From the NCBI GenBank assembly GCA_016704895.1, contig JADIZG010000030.1, positions 1-55,477 on the forward strand: a stretch of DNA of 55,477 bases, written 5' to 3'. This DNA comes from Betaproteobacteria bacterium (GTDB lineage: Bacteria; Pseudomonadota; Gammaproteobacteria; Burkholderiales; Casimicrobiaceae). Positions 26,342 to 34,874 of this stretch are shown here, one piece after another. Made by a program: the position numbers and the translations under genes. Positions within the stretch are counted from its first letter, which is position 1, and each line of letters opens with the position of its first letter. The notes under the pieces were generated by a model, which was not told the DNA's origin, did no database searches, and saw nothing but the letters and a program-made list of their open reading frames with translations.

Positions 26342-27388
26342 ATGGCCGCGCAAGTCCCCGTCGCGTCGTCTTCGGCAACGATCCGGACGCGTCCGCTCGG
26401 CGGATCCGGATTCGACGTCCCGGCATTGGGCTTCGGCGGCGCGCCGCTCGGCGATCTCTACGCGCCGCTCGACGATGCGACGGCGATCGCGACCGTCGAG
26501 GCGGCGCTCGACGCAGGCATCACGCTGGTCGACACGTCGCCGCTCTACGGCCGGGGCCTCTCCGAGCACCGGATCGGCACCGCGCTTCGGCGCAGGCCCC
26601 GATCCTCGTTCGTGCTCTCGACCAAGGTCGGTCGCGTGTACTCGCCCGCTCCCAGCGGTGTCCTGCGCACCGAAGGGTACGCGGGCGGGCTGCCGCACGA
26701 GGGTCGGTTCGACTACTCGTACGACGGCGCGATGCGCTCGCTCGAGCAGTCGATGCTCCGTCTGGGCGTCGCGTCGGTCGACGTCGCGCTGATCCACGAC
26801 GTCGATCCGTGGACGCACGGCGAGTCCGCCGGGGAGCGGCAGCGCGAGGCGCTCGCCGGCGCGTACCGGGCGCTCGCCGACCTGCGCGCCCAGCGCGTCG
26901 TGCGCGCGATCGGCATCGGCGTCAACGACGCGGACGTCTGCGAGTTCTTCGCGCGCGAGGCCGACCTCGACTGCGTGCTGCTCGCCGGCCGCTACTCGCT
27001 GCTCGAGCAGCCGGCGCTGGACCGCTTCCTGCCGCTGGCGATCGAGCGACGCATCGGCGTGATGCTGGGCGGCGTGTTCAACTCGGGGATCCTCGCGACC
27101 GGTGCGATCGCCGGTGCGCGATACGACTACCGGCCCGCACCGCCCGACGTCCTGCGACGCGTCGCGGCGATCGATCGGGTGTGCGCCGCGCACGGCGTCG
27201 CGCTCGCGCATGCTGCCCTATCGTTCGTGCTCGGCCATCCGGCGGTGTCGAGCGTCGTGCTCGGCGCGGTGTCGCCCGACGAGGTGCGCCGCAACGCGGG
27301 CGCGTTCCCGCGGCCGGTTCCCGCGGCGCTCTGGCGCGACCTCAGGTCGGAGCGGCTGCTGCGCGACGACGCGCCGACGCCCGCATGA
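26342..27388 (+). CDS. aldo/keto reductase, L-fucose/D-threo-aldose 1-dehydrogenase type
   Basis: 348 residues. IRTRPLGGSGFDVPALGFGGAPLGDLY is the AKR N-terminal strand; DTSPLYGRGLSEHRIGTAL has the Asp and catalytic Tyr, and LSTKVGR the Lys. GIGVNDADVCEFF and SVVLGAVSPDEVRRN are in the expected places. This AKR branch contains L-fucose dehydrogenase, D-threo-aldose dehydrogenase and pyridoxal 4-dehydrogenase. Coupling to a fuconolactonase-like hydrolase (ATGA overlap with the next gene) favours the sugar dehydrogenase role, making a lactone from an aldose. A GTG 9 nt upstream is an alternative start. Confidence 0.88.
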   Translation: MAAQVPVASSSATIRTRPLGGSGFDVPALGFGGAPLGDLYAPLDDATAIATVEAALDAGITLVDTSPLYGRGLSEHRIGTALRRRPRSSFVLSTKVGRVYSPAPSGVLRTEGYAGGLPHEGRFDYSYDGAMRSLEQSMLRLGVASVDVALIHDVDPWTHGESAGERQREALAGAYRALADLRAQRVVRAIGIGVNDADVCEFFAREADLDCVLLAGRYSLLEQPALDRFLPLAIERRIGVMLGGVFNSGILATGAIAGARYDYRPAPPDVLRRVAAIDRVCAAHGVALAHAALSFVLGHPAVSSVVLGAVSPDEVRRNAGAFPRPVPAALWRDLRSERLLRDDAPTPA

Positions 27389-28290
27389 TCGACGCGCGCG
27401 CAGAGCCGCCCCGAGCGCACGGCGCCCCCTGGGGGGAGGCGGCCGAGGGCCGCTTCGGGGGCGTGGACGCCCACCAGCACTTCTGGCGGCTCGACCGCGG
27501 CGACTACGGCTGGCTCACGCCCGCGCTGGGACCGATCCACCGCGACTTCGGCCCCGCCGACCTCGCGCCGATCCTCGCGCGTCACGGCATCGGGCGCACG
27601 ATCCTCGTGCAGGCCGCGCCGACGGGGGCCGAGACGCGCTGGCTGCTCGACCTCGCGCGCGACACGCCGTTCGTCGCCGGCGTCGTCGGCTGGACGGACT
27701 TCGCCGCGAGCGACGCGCCCGACGCGATCGCGGCACTGGCGCGCGAGCCGACGCTCGTCGGCCTGCGCCCGATGGTGCAGGACATCGCCGACGACGACTG
27801 GCTCGCGCGTGCGAGCCTGGCTCCCGCGTTCGAGGCGATGATCGCGAACGACCTCGCCTTCGACGCGCTCGTGCTGCCGCGCCACCTGACCCGCCTCGCG
27901 ACCGTCCTCGACCGCCACCCTGCCCTGCGCGTCGTCGTCGACCACGGCGCGAAGCCGCGCATCCGCGAACGCGAGATCGACGCGTGGCGGGCCGACATGG
28001 CCACGATCGCCGCGCATCCGGGCACGTGCTGCAAGCTGTCCGGGCTCCTCACCGAGGCGGCGCCCGGCGACGGGTTCGACGAGCTGGCGCCGTGGACCGA
28101 CGCGCTCGTCGAGCTGTTCGGCCCGCACCGGCTCCTGTGGGGCAGCGACTGGCCGGTGGTCGATCTCGCCGGCGGCTTCGATCGATGGCGCGCGATCACG
28201 ATCGAGGCGCTCGCGGGCCTTTCCGCTGCCGAACGCGACGCGGTGCTGGGCGGCAACGCCGGGCGCGTCTACCTCTCGCGGGGCCGCTGA
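27385..28290 (+). CDS. amidohydrolase family protein, probable sugar lactonase (fuconolactonase-like)
   Basis: 301 residues of the COG3618 metal-dependent hydrolase group. Its landmarks are VDAHQHFW (metal His pair), ILVQAAPTGAET, VVDHGAKP and a final LLWGSDWPVVD with the metal Asp. L-fuconolactonase and related lactonases belong here and would hydrolyse the lactone made by the preceding AKR. The ATG overlaps the AKR stop by 4 nt. Residues about 8-26 (PPRAHGAPWGEAAEGRFGG) are encoded by a copy of a dispersed GC-rich repeat inserted in frame between MIDAR and VDAHQHF. A homologue would be expected to run MIDAHQHFW almost directly. Confidence 0.87.
   Translation: MIDARAEPPRAHGAPWGEAAEGRFGGVDAHQHFWRLDRGDYGWLTPALGPIHRDFGPADLAPILARHGIGRTILVQAAPTGAETRWLLDLARDTPFVAGVVGWTDFAASDAPDAIAALAREPTLVGLRPMVQDIADDDWLARASLAPAFEAMIANDLAFDALVLPRHLTRLATVLDRHPALRVVVDHGAKPRIREREIDAWRADMATIAAHPGTCCKLSGLLTEAAPGDGFDELAPWTDALVELFGPHRLLWGSDWPVVDLAGGFDRWRAITIEALAGLSAAERDAVLGGNAGRVYLSRGR
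27405..27463. repeat. Burkholderiales-type GC-rich palindromic repeat inside a gene
   Basis: Fifty-nine bases beginning gccgccccgagcgcacggcg and ending cgcttcgggggcg, with a central GCCCCCT-GGGGGG palindrome. The same layout occurs at 37059-37117. Such elements are normally intergenic; this one lies within the first codons of the lactonase-like gene and is translated. Confidence 0.6.
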
Positions 28291-28324
28291 GCCGGACCGG
28301 CGGCCGCCGACGCGCGCCGGCCGT

Positions 28325-29095
28325 TCAGCCGCTGCGCTCCGCCCGGCCCATCGGCTGCGGCGCGGACTCTCCGCCGCGCAGGAAGTCCTCCATCGCGATC
28401 TCGCCGCCCGGCGGCACGACGACGAACGCGTCGCTCGCCGCCGGCTCCCGGTCGCCCATCGCGAGCAGGCCCTCGATCAGCTCCGGCGTGCCGACGATCT
28501 CCTCGTACTCGACGCCGAAGCGCTCGCCGAGGAACGCCACGACCTCCTGCACGCGCGACCGGCAGGACTCGACGTCCTCCTCGGAGTAGCCGACGAAGCA
28601 AAGCTTCCGGTAGTGCCGGTACTTCATCTCGATCACGTAGTCGGCCGTCTCCTGGTCGTACTCGCGGATCAGGTTGCGGTAGTCGGTGAGCGGCTCGTCC
28701 TTCGCGTCGATCCAGCCCTTCGTCAGGTAGTAGGTGTTCGGGCTCGCCATGAAGCGCTGCAGGTAGCGCTGGTGCGAGCCCAGGAAGATCGCGACGCAGT
28801 CGTGGGTGCGCGGCACGACCAGCGTGTGCCGGCCCGCCTTCAGGCCGGCCAGCCCGTTGCCGCACAGCCCGTAGCCCAGCAGCACGACCGAAGGCTCGGG
28901 CAGGGCGTCCAGCCACTCCTGCAGCGTGACGAGGAGCTTCTTCGGCGAGTTGTGGAGCTCGACGTCCATCCAGGCGACCGGCACGCCGGCGGGCAGGCGC
29001 TTGCCGAGCAGGTGCTCGAGCACGCCGCAGGCGAGCACCACCAGCGGCTTGCGCGCACCCTCCCCGGCCGACGGTCCCTCGAGGTCAGATCGCAC
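28325..29095 (-). CDS. DUF1638 family protein
   Basis: 256 residues from a GTG at 29095. Recognisable DUF1638 features are VVLACGVLEHLLGK near the N-terminus, VVLLGYGLCGNGLAGLKAG, LVVPRTHDCVAIFLGSHQRYL, and the middle stretch TYYLTKGWID, YVIEMKYRHYRKLCFVGYSEED. Several Cys and His residues lie in these blocks (ACGVLEH, GYGLCGNG, RTHDC), suggesting metal or cofactor binding. In archaea and some bacteria the family occurs beside corrinoid methyltransferases; no enzymatic role is established that I know of. It overlaps the end of the acyl-CoA ligase gene by 11 nt, so it is co-expressed with it. Confidence 0.78.
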   Translation of the reverse strand: MRSDLEGPSAGEGARKPLVVLACGVLEHLLGKRLPAGVPVAWMDVELHNSPKKLLVTLQEWLDALPEPSVVLLGYGLCGNGLAGLKAGRHTLVVPRTHDCVAIFLGSHQRYLQRFMASPNTYYLTKGWIDAKDEPLTDYRNLIREYDQETADYVIEMKYRHYRKLCFVGYSEEDVESCRSRVQEVVAFLGERFGVEYEEIVGTPELIEGLLAMGDREPAASDAFVVVPPGGEIAMEDFLRGGESAPQPMGRAERSG

Positions 29096-30665
29096 GTCCC
29101 CGGCCCTCCCAGTACGGCGCGCGCAACTCGCGCTTGAGCGTCTTTCCCGCGGCGTTGCGCGGGAATTCGTCGAGGACCAGCACGCGATCGACGCGCTGGA
29201 ACTTCGCCGCCACGTGCGCGTTGATCCAGTCGCGCAGCGTCGCCGCATCGACATTCGCACCGGCCTTCAGCACGACGGCCGCGACCGGCGTCTCGCCCCA
29301 CTTGTCGTGCGGGATGCCGAACACCGCGACCTCGCGCACGTCCGGATGGCGCGCGACGACCTCCTCGACGTCCTTCGGGTAGACCTTGACGCCGCCCGAG
29401 TCGATCATGTCCTTCATCCGGTCGACGAGATGGAGGAAGCCCTCGTCGTCGACGTAGCCCAGGTCGCCCGTGTGGAGCCACCCGCCGCGCAGCGCCTCCG
29501 CCGACTTCGCGTCGTTGCGGTAGTAGCCCGGCATCGTGATCGGCCCGCGCCCGGCGATCTCGCCGACCTCGCCCGCGGGCAGGTCCCGATCGTCCGGCCC
29601 GACGATGCGCAGGTCGTAGAACGGCGGCGGCACGCCGACGCTGCCGGCCTTGCGCAGCGCGTCGTCGCGGTCGAGGATCGTCACGAAACCCTCGGTGAGC
29701 CCGTAGAGCTCGTAGAAGCGACCCGGCAGGAGCGCGTTCAGCCGGTCCTTGTACTCGACGTGGAGCGGCGCGCCCAGCGACAGGATGCACTCGAGCGACG
29801 TGAGCCGCGCCGGATCGAAGCCCTTCGCGTTCAGGATCGCGATGATCTGCGCCGGAACGAGCATCGTGTGCGTGACGCGCTCGCGCTCGACCGTGTCGAT
29901 GAACGCCTCCGCGTCGAACGCGCGGTGCACGACGAAGGTCGCGCCGAGCATGAACGCGGGCAGCATCGTCGTCATCGCGCCGTTGAACACGATCGCGCCC
30001 GCGTGCAGCACGACCGAGGCCGGCGTCATCCGCCAGCTCGACGCCAGCGTCAGCGCGTACATCGCCCGGATGAAGTGCGTGTGGCAGATCCCCTTCGGCA
30101 GCCCGGTCGTGCCGCTCGTGTACATGATCGTCGCGAGGTCGTCGGCCGACACGGCGACGCCGGGCGGCGCGTCGGACGCCTCCATCCAGAGGCGCGCGTA
30201 CGAGCGGTAGCCTGCCGGCGCGTCGGCGGCGTTCGCGTCGGTCAGCACCCACGCAGCGTCCGGGGCGACGCCGCCCGCGCGAACCTCGTCGAGCACCCCG
30301 CGCAGGTCGCCGGTCGACACGATCGCGCGGGGCGTCGCGTCGGCGAGCAGCGACGCGAGGCCGCCGGCGTTGAGCAGCGTCGACAGCGGCACCGCCGCCG
30401 CGCCGAGCTTGAAGCACGCCCAGTAGCTCGCGAGGAGCTCGATCGAGTTGGGCAGCAACGTCGCAACGCGGTCGCCGCGCGACACGCCCAGCGAGGCGAG
30501 CGCGTTCGCCCATCGGTTCACGTACGCGTCGAACTCGCGCCAGTCGAGTCGCACCTCGCGCGCGCCCGCCGGGGCGATGACGGCGGCGTGACGCGGCCGG
30601 TAGCGCGCGTGCCTCTCGCAGAGCCGTCCCAGCGCGAGGCAGTCGTGCGCGATCGTCGCTTCCAT
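29085..30665 (-). CDS. AMP-forming acyl-CoA synthetase/ligase
   Basis: 526 residues of the ANL superfamily. Motifs in order: TIMYTSGTTGLPKGICHTH (P-loop A3), LGAPLHVEYKDRL, FYELYGLTEGF (A5), GWLHTGDLGYVDDEGFLHLVDRMKDMIDSGGVKVYPKDVEEVVARHP (A7/A8) and NAAGKTLKRELR (A10, catalytic Lys). It activates a carboxylic acid as acyl-AMP and transfers it to CoA; the acid is unknown. The ribosome binding site is GAAGGAGGTCTC before ATG 30665. It lies 10 nt after the methyltransferase gene and overlaps DUF1638, forming a three-gene operon. Confidence 0.92.
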   Translation of the reverse strand: MEATIAHDCLALGRLCERHARYRPRHAAVIAPAGAREVRLDWREFDAYVNRWANALASLGVSRGDRVATLLPNSIELLASYWACFKLGAAAVPLSTLLNAGGLASLLADATPRAIVSTGDLRGVLDEVRAGGVAPDAAWVLTDANAADAPAGYRSYARLWMEASDAPPGVAVSADDLATIMYTSGTTGLPKGICHTHFIRAMYALTLASSWRMTPASVVLHAGAIVFNGAMTTMLPAFMLGATFVVHRAFDAEAFIDTVERERVTHTMLVPAQIIAILNAKGFDPARLTSLECILSLGAPLHVEYKDRLNALLPGRFYELYGLTEGFVTILDRDDALRKAGSVGVPPPFYDLRIVGPDDRDLPAGEVGEIAGRGPITMPGYYRNDAKSAEALRGGWLHTGDLGYVDDEGFLHLVDRMKDMIDSGGVKVYPKDVEEVVARHPDVREVAVFGIPHDKWGETPVAAVVLKAGANVDAATLRDWINAHVAAKFQRVDRVLVLDEFPRNAAGKTLKRELRAPYWEGRGRAI

Positions 30666-30675
30666 GAGACCTCCT

Positions 30676-31857
30676 TCAGAGGCGGTGACTCGCGTCGCCC
30701 GCGGCGAATCCCGGCCAGCGTATCGCCTCGCCGCGCTCGAGCGCGATCACCTTGAAGAGCTCGCCCATCTCGGCGGGCGACAGCAGCTTCTGCACGGCGC
30801 CGGCTTCGCGCAGGTAGGCGGGGGACGACGGGTCGCCGGTCGCGGCGAGGCGGTCGAGGATGCCGCACCCGATCAGGAACGCCGCCTGGGACGCGTAGCC
30901 CGCGACGCCGAGGCCCGCACGCTCGCCCGCCTCCGCGATCGCGGTGAAGTCGACGTGCGCGGTGAGGTCGGCGAGCCCCGGCCACACGAACGGATCGGCC
31001 GTCGCCCGATGGCGGTAATGCGCCATCAGCGTCCCGGCGATTCGATCCGGATGGTAGTACTCGCGCCGCGGGAAACCGTAGTCGAACGCGAGGATCGCGC
31101 CGCCGACGAGCCGCCCGCCCAGGTCCTCGACCAGCGCCTCGGCGGCGAGGTTGATCTCGCTCGCGTAGTCGCCTTCGCCGGGGAAACGCTGCCCGGCGGT
31201 GGCCGACAGCCGCGGATCGACAGGCGCGCGGTCCGCGAGCAGGAACCCGCCGTCGCGCCCGATCGTCACGCCGCGCTCGTGCCAGACACCGCCGATCCGC
31301 GCCACGACGTGCGGAGGGATCGCGTCGAGCACCTCGTTCATCAGCACCGCGCCGTCGATGCGCGGCGGCGGCGCGTCCAGCCACGCGACGCGGTCGCGCC
31401 AGGCGGGGAGCTCGCGCGCGATCGCTTCGCGCTGGCGTGCCTGCAGGTCCGGGCTCGTCTCGACGATCCGGTAGCTCGAGGCAGGCGCACCCAGGCGATC
31501 GAGCTCGCGCAGCAGGTCGACCGCGAGCCGCCCGCTGCCCGCGCCCAGTTCGACGATCTCGCGCCCCGCGGTCGCCTCGAGGATCGCGCCGACCTGCGTC
31601 GCGACCGCCGCGCCGAACAGCGGCGTCATCTCCGGCGCGGTCGTGAAGTCGCCCGCGGGTCCGAGCTTGTGCGCGCCGGCCGCGTAGTAGCCGAGTCCCG
31701 GCGCGTAGAGCGCGATCTCGATGTAGTCGCGCAGCGGCAGGAAGCCGCCGCGCTCGGAGATCGCGTCCGCGATCGCGGCACGCACGCGCGCCGAGTGCGC
31801 ACGGGCGTCGTCGTCGGGGGCGGGCAGCGCGGGGTCGGGCTCGCGGGGTCGTCGCAT
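30676..31857 (-). CDS. SAM-dependent methyltransferase, MidA/NDUFAF7 type
   Basis: 393 residues. The N-terminal LRDYIEIALYAPGLGYYAAGAHKLGPAGDFTTAPEMTPLFGAAVATQV segment is diagnostic of the MidA (COG1565) family. Then come the SAM-binding VELGAGSGRLAVDLL, NEVLDAIPPHV and AFDYGFPRREYYHPDR. Eukaryotic NDUFAF7 methylates an Arg of complex I; bacterial targets are unclear. In several betaproteobacteria this gene is next to the pteridine reductase gene, as here (divergent, 113 nt apart). It starts the operon with the acyl-CoA ligase. Confidence 0.9.
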   Translation of the reverse strand: MRRPREPDPALPAPDDDARAHSARVRAAIADAISERGGFLPLRDYIEIALYAPGLGYYAAGAHKLGPAGDFTTAPEMTPLFGAAVATQVGAILEATAGREIVELGAGSGRLAVDLLRELDRLGAPASSYRIVETSPDLQARQREAIARELPAWRDRVAWLDAPPPRIDGAVLMNEVLDAIPPHVVARIGGVWHERGVTIGRDGGFLLADRAPVDPRLSATAGQRFPGEGDYASEINLAAEALVEDLGGRLVGGAILAFDYGFPRREYYHPDRIAGTLMAHYRHRATADPFVWPGLADLTAHVDFTAIAEAGERAGLGVAGYASQAAFLIGCGILDRLAATGDPSSPAYLREAGAVQKLLSPAEMGELFKVIALERGEAIRWPGFAAGDASHRL

Positions 31858-31970
31858 CGGCTCGGGGTCGCGCCTCGCGCGAAAGGTTGTGCTAGTGTAC
31901 CGAACCGGAATTCACGGACCGCAGGCCCGTCGCGCGAGTGCGCAGGGGCGGCCCGATCGCAGGAGCGCGC

Positions 31971-32711
31971 GTGCAGGAAAAGGTCGTGTTGATCACCGGC
32001 GGCGCGAAACGCGTGGGGGCGGCGATCTGCCGGCGCCTGCACGCGGCCGGCGCGAACCTGATGCTGCACTACCGAGCCTCGGCCGGCGAGGCGCGGCTCC
32101 TTCAGGCCGAGCTGAACGGCGTCCGCGCGAACTCCGTCGCGCTGATCCAGGCCGACCTGCTCGACCTGGCGAAGCTGCCTTCGCTCGTCGACCAGACGGT
32201 GATGCGCTTCGGCCGGCTCGACGCGCTGGTCAACAACGCATCGTCGTTCTTCGCGACGCCGCTGGGCGAGATCCAGCTGTCGCACTGGGACGACCTGGTC
32301 GGCACCAACGTCCGCGCGCCGCTGTTCCTGTCGCAGGCCGCCGCCGGGCCGCTGCGCAAGTCGGAGGGCGCGATCGTCAACGTCACCGACATCCACGCCG
32401 AGCGGCCGATGCGCAACTACGTCGTCTACTCGATCGCGAAGGCCGCGCTGACCGGGCTCACGCGTTCGCTCGCGCGCGAGCTCGCTCCCGACGTGCGCGT
32501 GAACGCGGTCGCGCCGGGCCCGATCCTCTGGCCCGAGGACGACGAGACCTTCGACGAGGTCTCGCGCCAGCGCATCATCTCGCACACGCCGCTCAAGCGC
32601 GAGGGCACGCCCGACGACATCGCGCGCGCGGTCCGCTTCCTGCTCGAGGACGCCCCCTACGTGACCGGCGAGACGATCAACGTCGACGGCGGGCGCAGCA
32701 TCGCCATCTGA
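31971..32711 (+). CDS. pteridine reductase (SDR family)
   Basis: 246 residues from a GTG with AGGAG 8 nt upstream, preferred over an upstream in-frame start. LITGGAKRVGAAICRRLHAAGA has the TGxxxRxG signature of pteridine reductases (PTR1/FolM) rather than the common TGxxxGxG. VNNASSFFATPLGE, VTDIHAERP, YSIAKAALTGLTRSLARELAP (catalytic Tyr-x3-Lys), VAPGPILWPE and the C-terminal GETINVDGGRSIAI follow. It reduces dihydropterin or dihydrobiopterin with NADPH and can back up dihydrofolate reductase. Confidence 0.9.
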   Translation: MQEKVVLITGGAKRVGAAICRRLHAAGANLMLHYRASAGEARLLQAELNGVRANSVALIQADLLDLAKLPSLVDQTVMRFGRLDALVNNASSFFATPLGEIQLSHWDDLVGTNVRAPLFLSQAAAGPLRKSEGAIVNVTDIHAERPMRNYVVYSIAKAALTGLTRSLARELAPDVRVNAVAPGPILWPEDDETFDEVSRQRIISHTPLKREGTPDDIARAVRFLLEDAPYVTGETINVDGGRSIAI

Positions 32712-32753
32712 CCCCGCGCGGGGCTCCGCCGGCGCCGGGGACGCTCCCCACCC

Positions 32754-33410
32754 TCAGCGCTGCCGGGCCGTCACGTCCGCCGCCAGCCGCTCCAGGTACG
32801 CATCGACGATGCCGTGCTCCGCGAGCGCCGAGCGCGTCTTCGTCAGGTACTCGCACGACGAGCCGAACGCGCCGCACGCGTGCGCGATCGTGTCCGCCTG
32901 CTCGTCCATCGAGAGCGCGGCGTACTGCGGATGGTCGCGGCGCACCGCGAACGCGAGCGCCGTCAGCACGCGCTCGCCGGCGCGCACGCGGACCCAGACG
33001 GGTTGATAGGAGCCGACGACCATCTCGCGGCGCCACAGCAGGTGCAGCTCGTCGAGCGCCAGTGCGGACGGCAACCGGAACGCGACGCCGCGGCACGCGC
33101 CGCCGCGCTCGAGCCCCAGCACGAGGCCGGGCCGCTCGCGCGTCCCGCGCGACGCGAGCGAGCGCAGGCAGAAGCGCCGGTGCAGCCCGTGGATCGTCGC
33201 GGGGCGCGCCTCCGCGACCGGGAACAGCGGGTTCCACAGCAGCGACCCGTAGCCGAAGACCCACCAGCCGGCGCCCTTCGGCTTGGCCGCGAGCGTCGCG
33301 GTGAGCGACCTCGACAGCGCTTCGTCGTCGAGCGCGTGCGCCGCGCCGATCGTGGCGGCGTAGAGCTCGCGCATCAGCCCCAGCTCGAGATCGCGACGCG
33401 AGAGCGTCAT
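32754..33410 (-). CDS. chaC: glutathione-specific gamma-glutamylcyclotransferase
   Basis: 218 residues. WVFGYGSLLWNPLFP is the ChaC nucleotide-like loop (YGSL), followed by RRFCLRSLASRGTRERPGLVLGLERGGACRGVAFRL and YLTKTRSALAEHGIVDAYL. ChaC releases 5-oxoproline from glutathione, leaving Cys-Gly, in the cytosol. It is the last gene of the minus-strand housekeeping run and begins 4 nt after the stop of the 54-residue basic protein. Confidence 0.93.
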   Translation of the reverse strand: MTLSRRDLELGLMRELYAATIGAAHALDDEALSRSLTATLAAKPKGAGWWVFGYGSLLWNPLFPVAEARPATIHGLHRRFCLRSLASRGTRERPGLVLGLERGGACRGVAFRLPSALALDELHLLWRREMVVGSYQPVWVRVRAGERVLTALAFAVRRDHPQYAALSMDEQADTIAHACGAFGSSCEYLTKTRSALAEHGIVDAYLERLAADVTARQR

Positions 33411-33414
33411 CGCG

Positions 33415-33579
33415 TCAGCCGCCGAGGTCCGGGTCGCGCTTGACCTTCGCGAGGTCCATCGCCGCCTTGCGCCGCTTCGCGGCCGTCGTCCTGCCGTGCG
33501 CGCCTCCCTTGGCGAGCAGCGGCGAGCGCGCGACCGGGTTGCGCTGCTTCGGCAGGGCGTGGAGCTTCGCGCGCTTCAT
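33415..33579 (-). CDS. small basic protein of unknown function
   Basis: 54 residues, very rich in Lys and Arg, beginning MKRAKLHALPKQRNPVARSP, followed by LLAKGGAHGRTTAAKRRKAA. The ATG overlaps the amidase stop (ATGA) and the stop is 4 nt from chaC, so it is part of the operon. Short proteins with a NPVARSPLL(x)KGGAH core are familiar from other betaproteobacteria, usually annotated hypothetical. The charge suggests nucleic acid or ribosome association, but nothing more specific can be claimed. Confidence 0.62.
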   Translation of the reverse strand: MKRAKLHALPKQRNPVARSPLLAKGGAHGRTTAAKRRKAAMDLAKVKRDPDLGG

Positions 33580-34874
33580 GCGAGACCCTTCCAGCGGGGG
33601 AGCTTCGCCTCGCACCATGCGGCAACGGACAGGAGCGCGCTGTCCTCGCCGCCCGTGCCGACGAGCTGCATGCCGACCGGCAGGCCGTTCGCCGCTCGTC
33701 CCACCGGCATCGTGACCGCGGGTGCGCCGAGCAGCGACGCGAACGTGCAGCACGAAGGATCGCCGGTGGTGTCGAGGCCCTCGGGCGCCGGTCCGGGGGC
33801 CGGCGGGGCGACGAGCGCGTCGTAGCTCGCGAGCCACGCGATCGCTCCGGCGATCATCGCGCGCCGCGAGGCGTGCGCCTTCGCGAGCGCGTCGTCGCCG
33901 ATCGACCGGCCTTCGTCGAGGCCGGCGTTGAGCGTCGCGGAGAATCGCGCGCGCTCCCGATCCTGCAGCGGCCCCATCGAGCGCGCCCCTTCGCCCAGCA
34001 TGATCGTGCGCTGAACCTCCCGGAGCCCCTCGAGCGCATCGGGGAACGCCACCGGTACGACGTCGGCCCCGGCCGCACGCAGCGTCGCGGCGGCGGACTC
34101 GAGCGCGCCGCCGTCGTCGACCGCGCCCGTCCAGGGAAACCGGTCGACGTACGCGAGCCGCGGAGGACGCGCCCGCACGGCCACGTCGCGCGCGATCGCC
34201 GGCGCGAGCGCGTGCGCGACGATCGCCGCGTCGGCCACCGAGCGCGTGAACGTCCCCACCGTGTCGAACGTCGGGCTGAAGACCGCGACGCCGCCGAACG
34301 GCACGAGGTCGAGCGTCGGTTTGAATCCGACGACGCCGCAGTACGCGGCCGGGCGGATCACCGAGCCGTTGGTCTGCGTGCCGATCGCCGCGGGGACCTG
34401 CCCGAGCGCGACGGCCGCCGCCGATCCCGACGACGATCCGCCCGGCGTGTGGCGCGGATTCCACGGATTCGCCGTCGGCCCCGGGTGCATGAACGCGAAT
34501 TCGGTCGTCACCGTCTTGCCGAGGACGAATCCGCCCGCGGCGCGCCAGCGCGCGACGCACCTCGCGTCGCGCCCCGGACGGCGCCCCGCGCCGACCGGCG
34601 ACCCGAGCTGCGTCGGCAGGTCCGCCGTGTCGACGATGTCCTTGACGCCAAGCGGCAAGCCGAAGACCGATCCGCGCTGCGCGGCGGGCAGCGCGTCGAG
34701 CCGCGCGGCGTCCGCCAGCGCGCGGTCGCGGTCCAGATGCACCCACGCATGGATGCCGGCGTCGGTCGCGTCGACGCGCTCGAGGAGCGCGGCGACGAGA
34801 TCGCGCACGGCGAGCTTGCCCGACGCGAGCGCGGGCACGAGCTCGGTCACGCTGCGGGCATGGAGGTCGTTCAA
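33576..34874 (-). CDS. amidase (amidase signature family)
   Basis: 432 residues with an intact Ser-cisSer-Lys triad: K78 in LGVKDIVDT, the cis-Ser in GGSSSGSAAAV (about S149) and the nucleophile in TNGSVIRPA (about S171). The C-terminal PAVTMPVGRAANGLPVGMQLVGTGGED is typical. It hydrolyses an amide; no substrate can be inferred, and no gatB neighbour supports a GatA role. The start is TTG at 34874, overlapping the expected hemW stop as TTGA. Confidence 0.9.
   Translation of the reverse strand: MNDLHARSVTELVPALASGKLAVRDLVAALLERVDATDAGIHAWVHLDRDRALADAARLDALPAAQRGSVFGLPLGVKDIVDTADLPTQLGSPVGAGRRPGRDARCVARWRAAGGFVLGKTVTTEFAFMHPGPTANPWNPRHTPGGSSSGSAAAVALGQVPAAIGTQTNGSVIRPAAYCGVVGFKPTLDLVPFGGVAVFSPTFDTVGTFTRSVADAAIVAHALAPAIARDVAVRARPPRLAYVDRFPWTGAVDDGGALESAAATLRAAGADVVPVAFPDALEGLREVQRTIMLGEGARSMGPLQDRERARFSATLNAGLDEGRSIGDDALAKAHASRRAMIAGAIAWLASYDALVAPPAPGPAPEGLDTTGDPSCCTFASLLGAPAVTMPVGRAANGLPVGMQLVGTGGEDSALLSVAAWCEAKLPRWKGLA

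Noticed and set aside
33576..34874. Glutamyl-tRNA amidotransferase subunit GatA
   Set aside because: No gatB or gatC nearby and the sequence lacks GatA-specific segments; a general amidase is safer.
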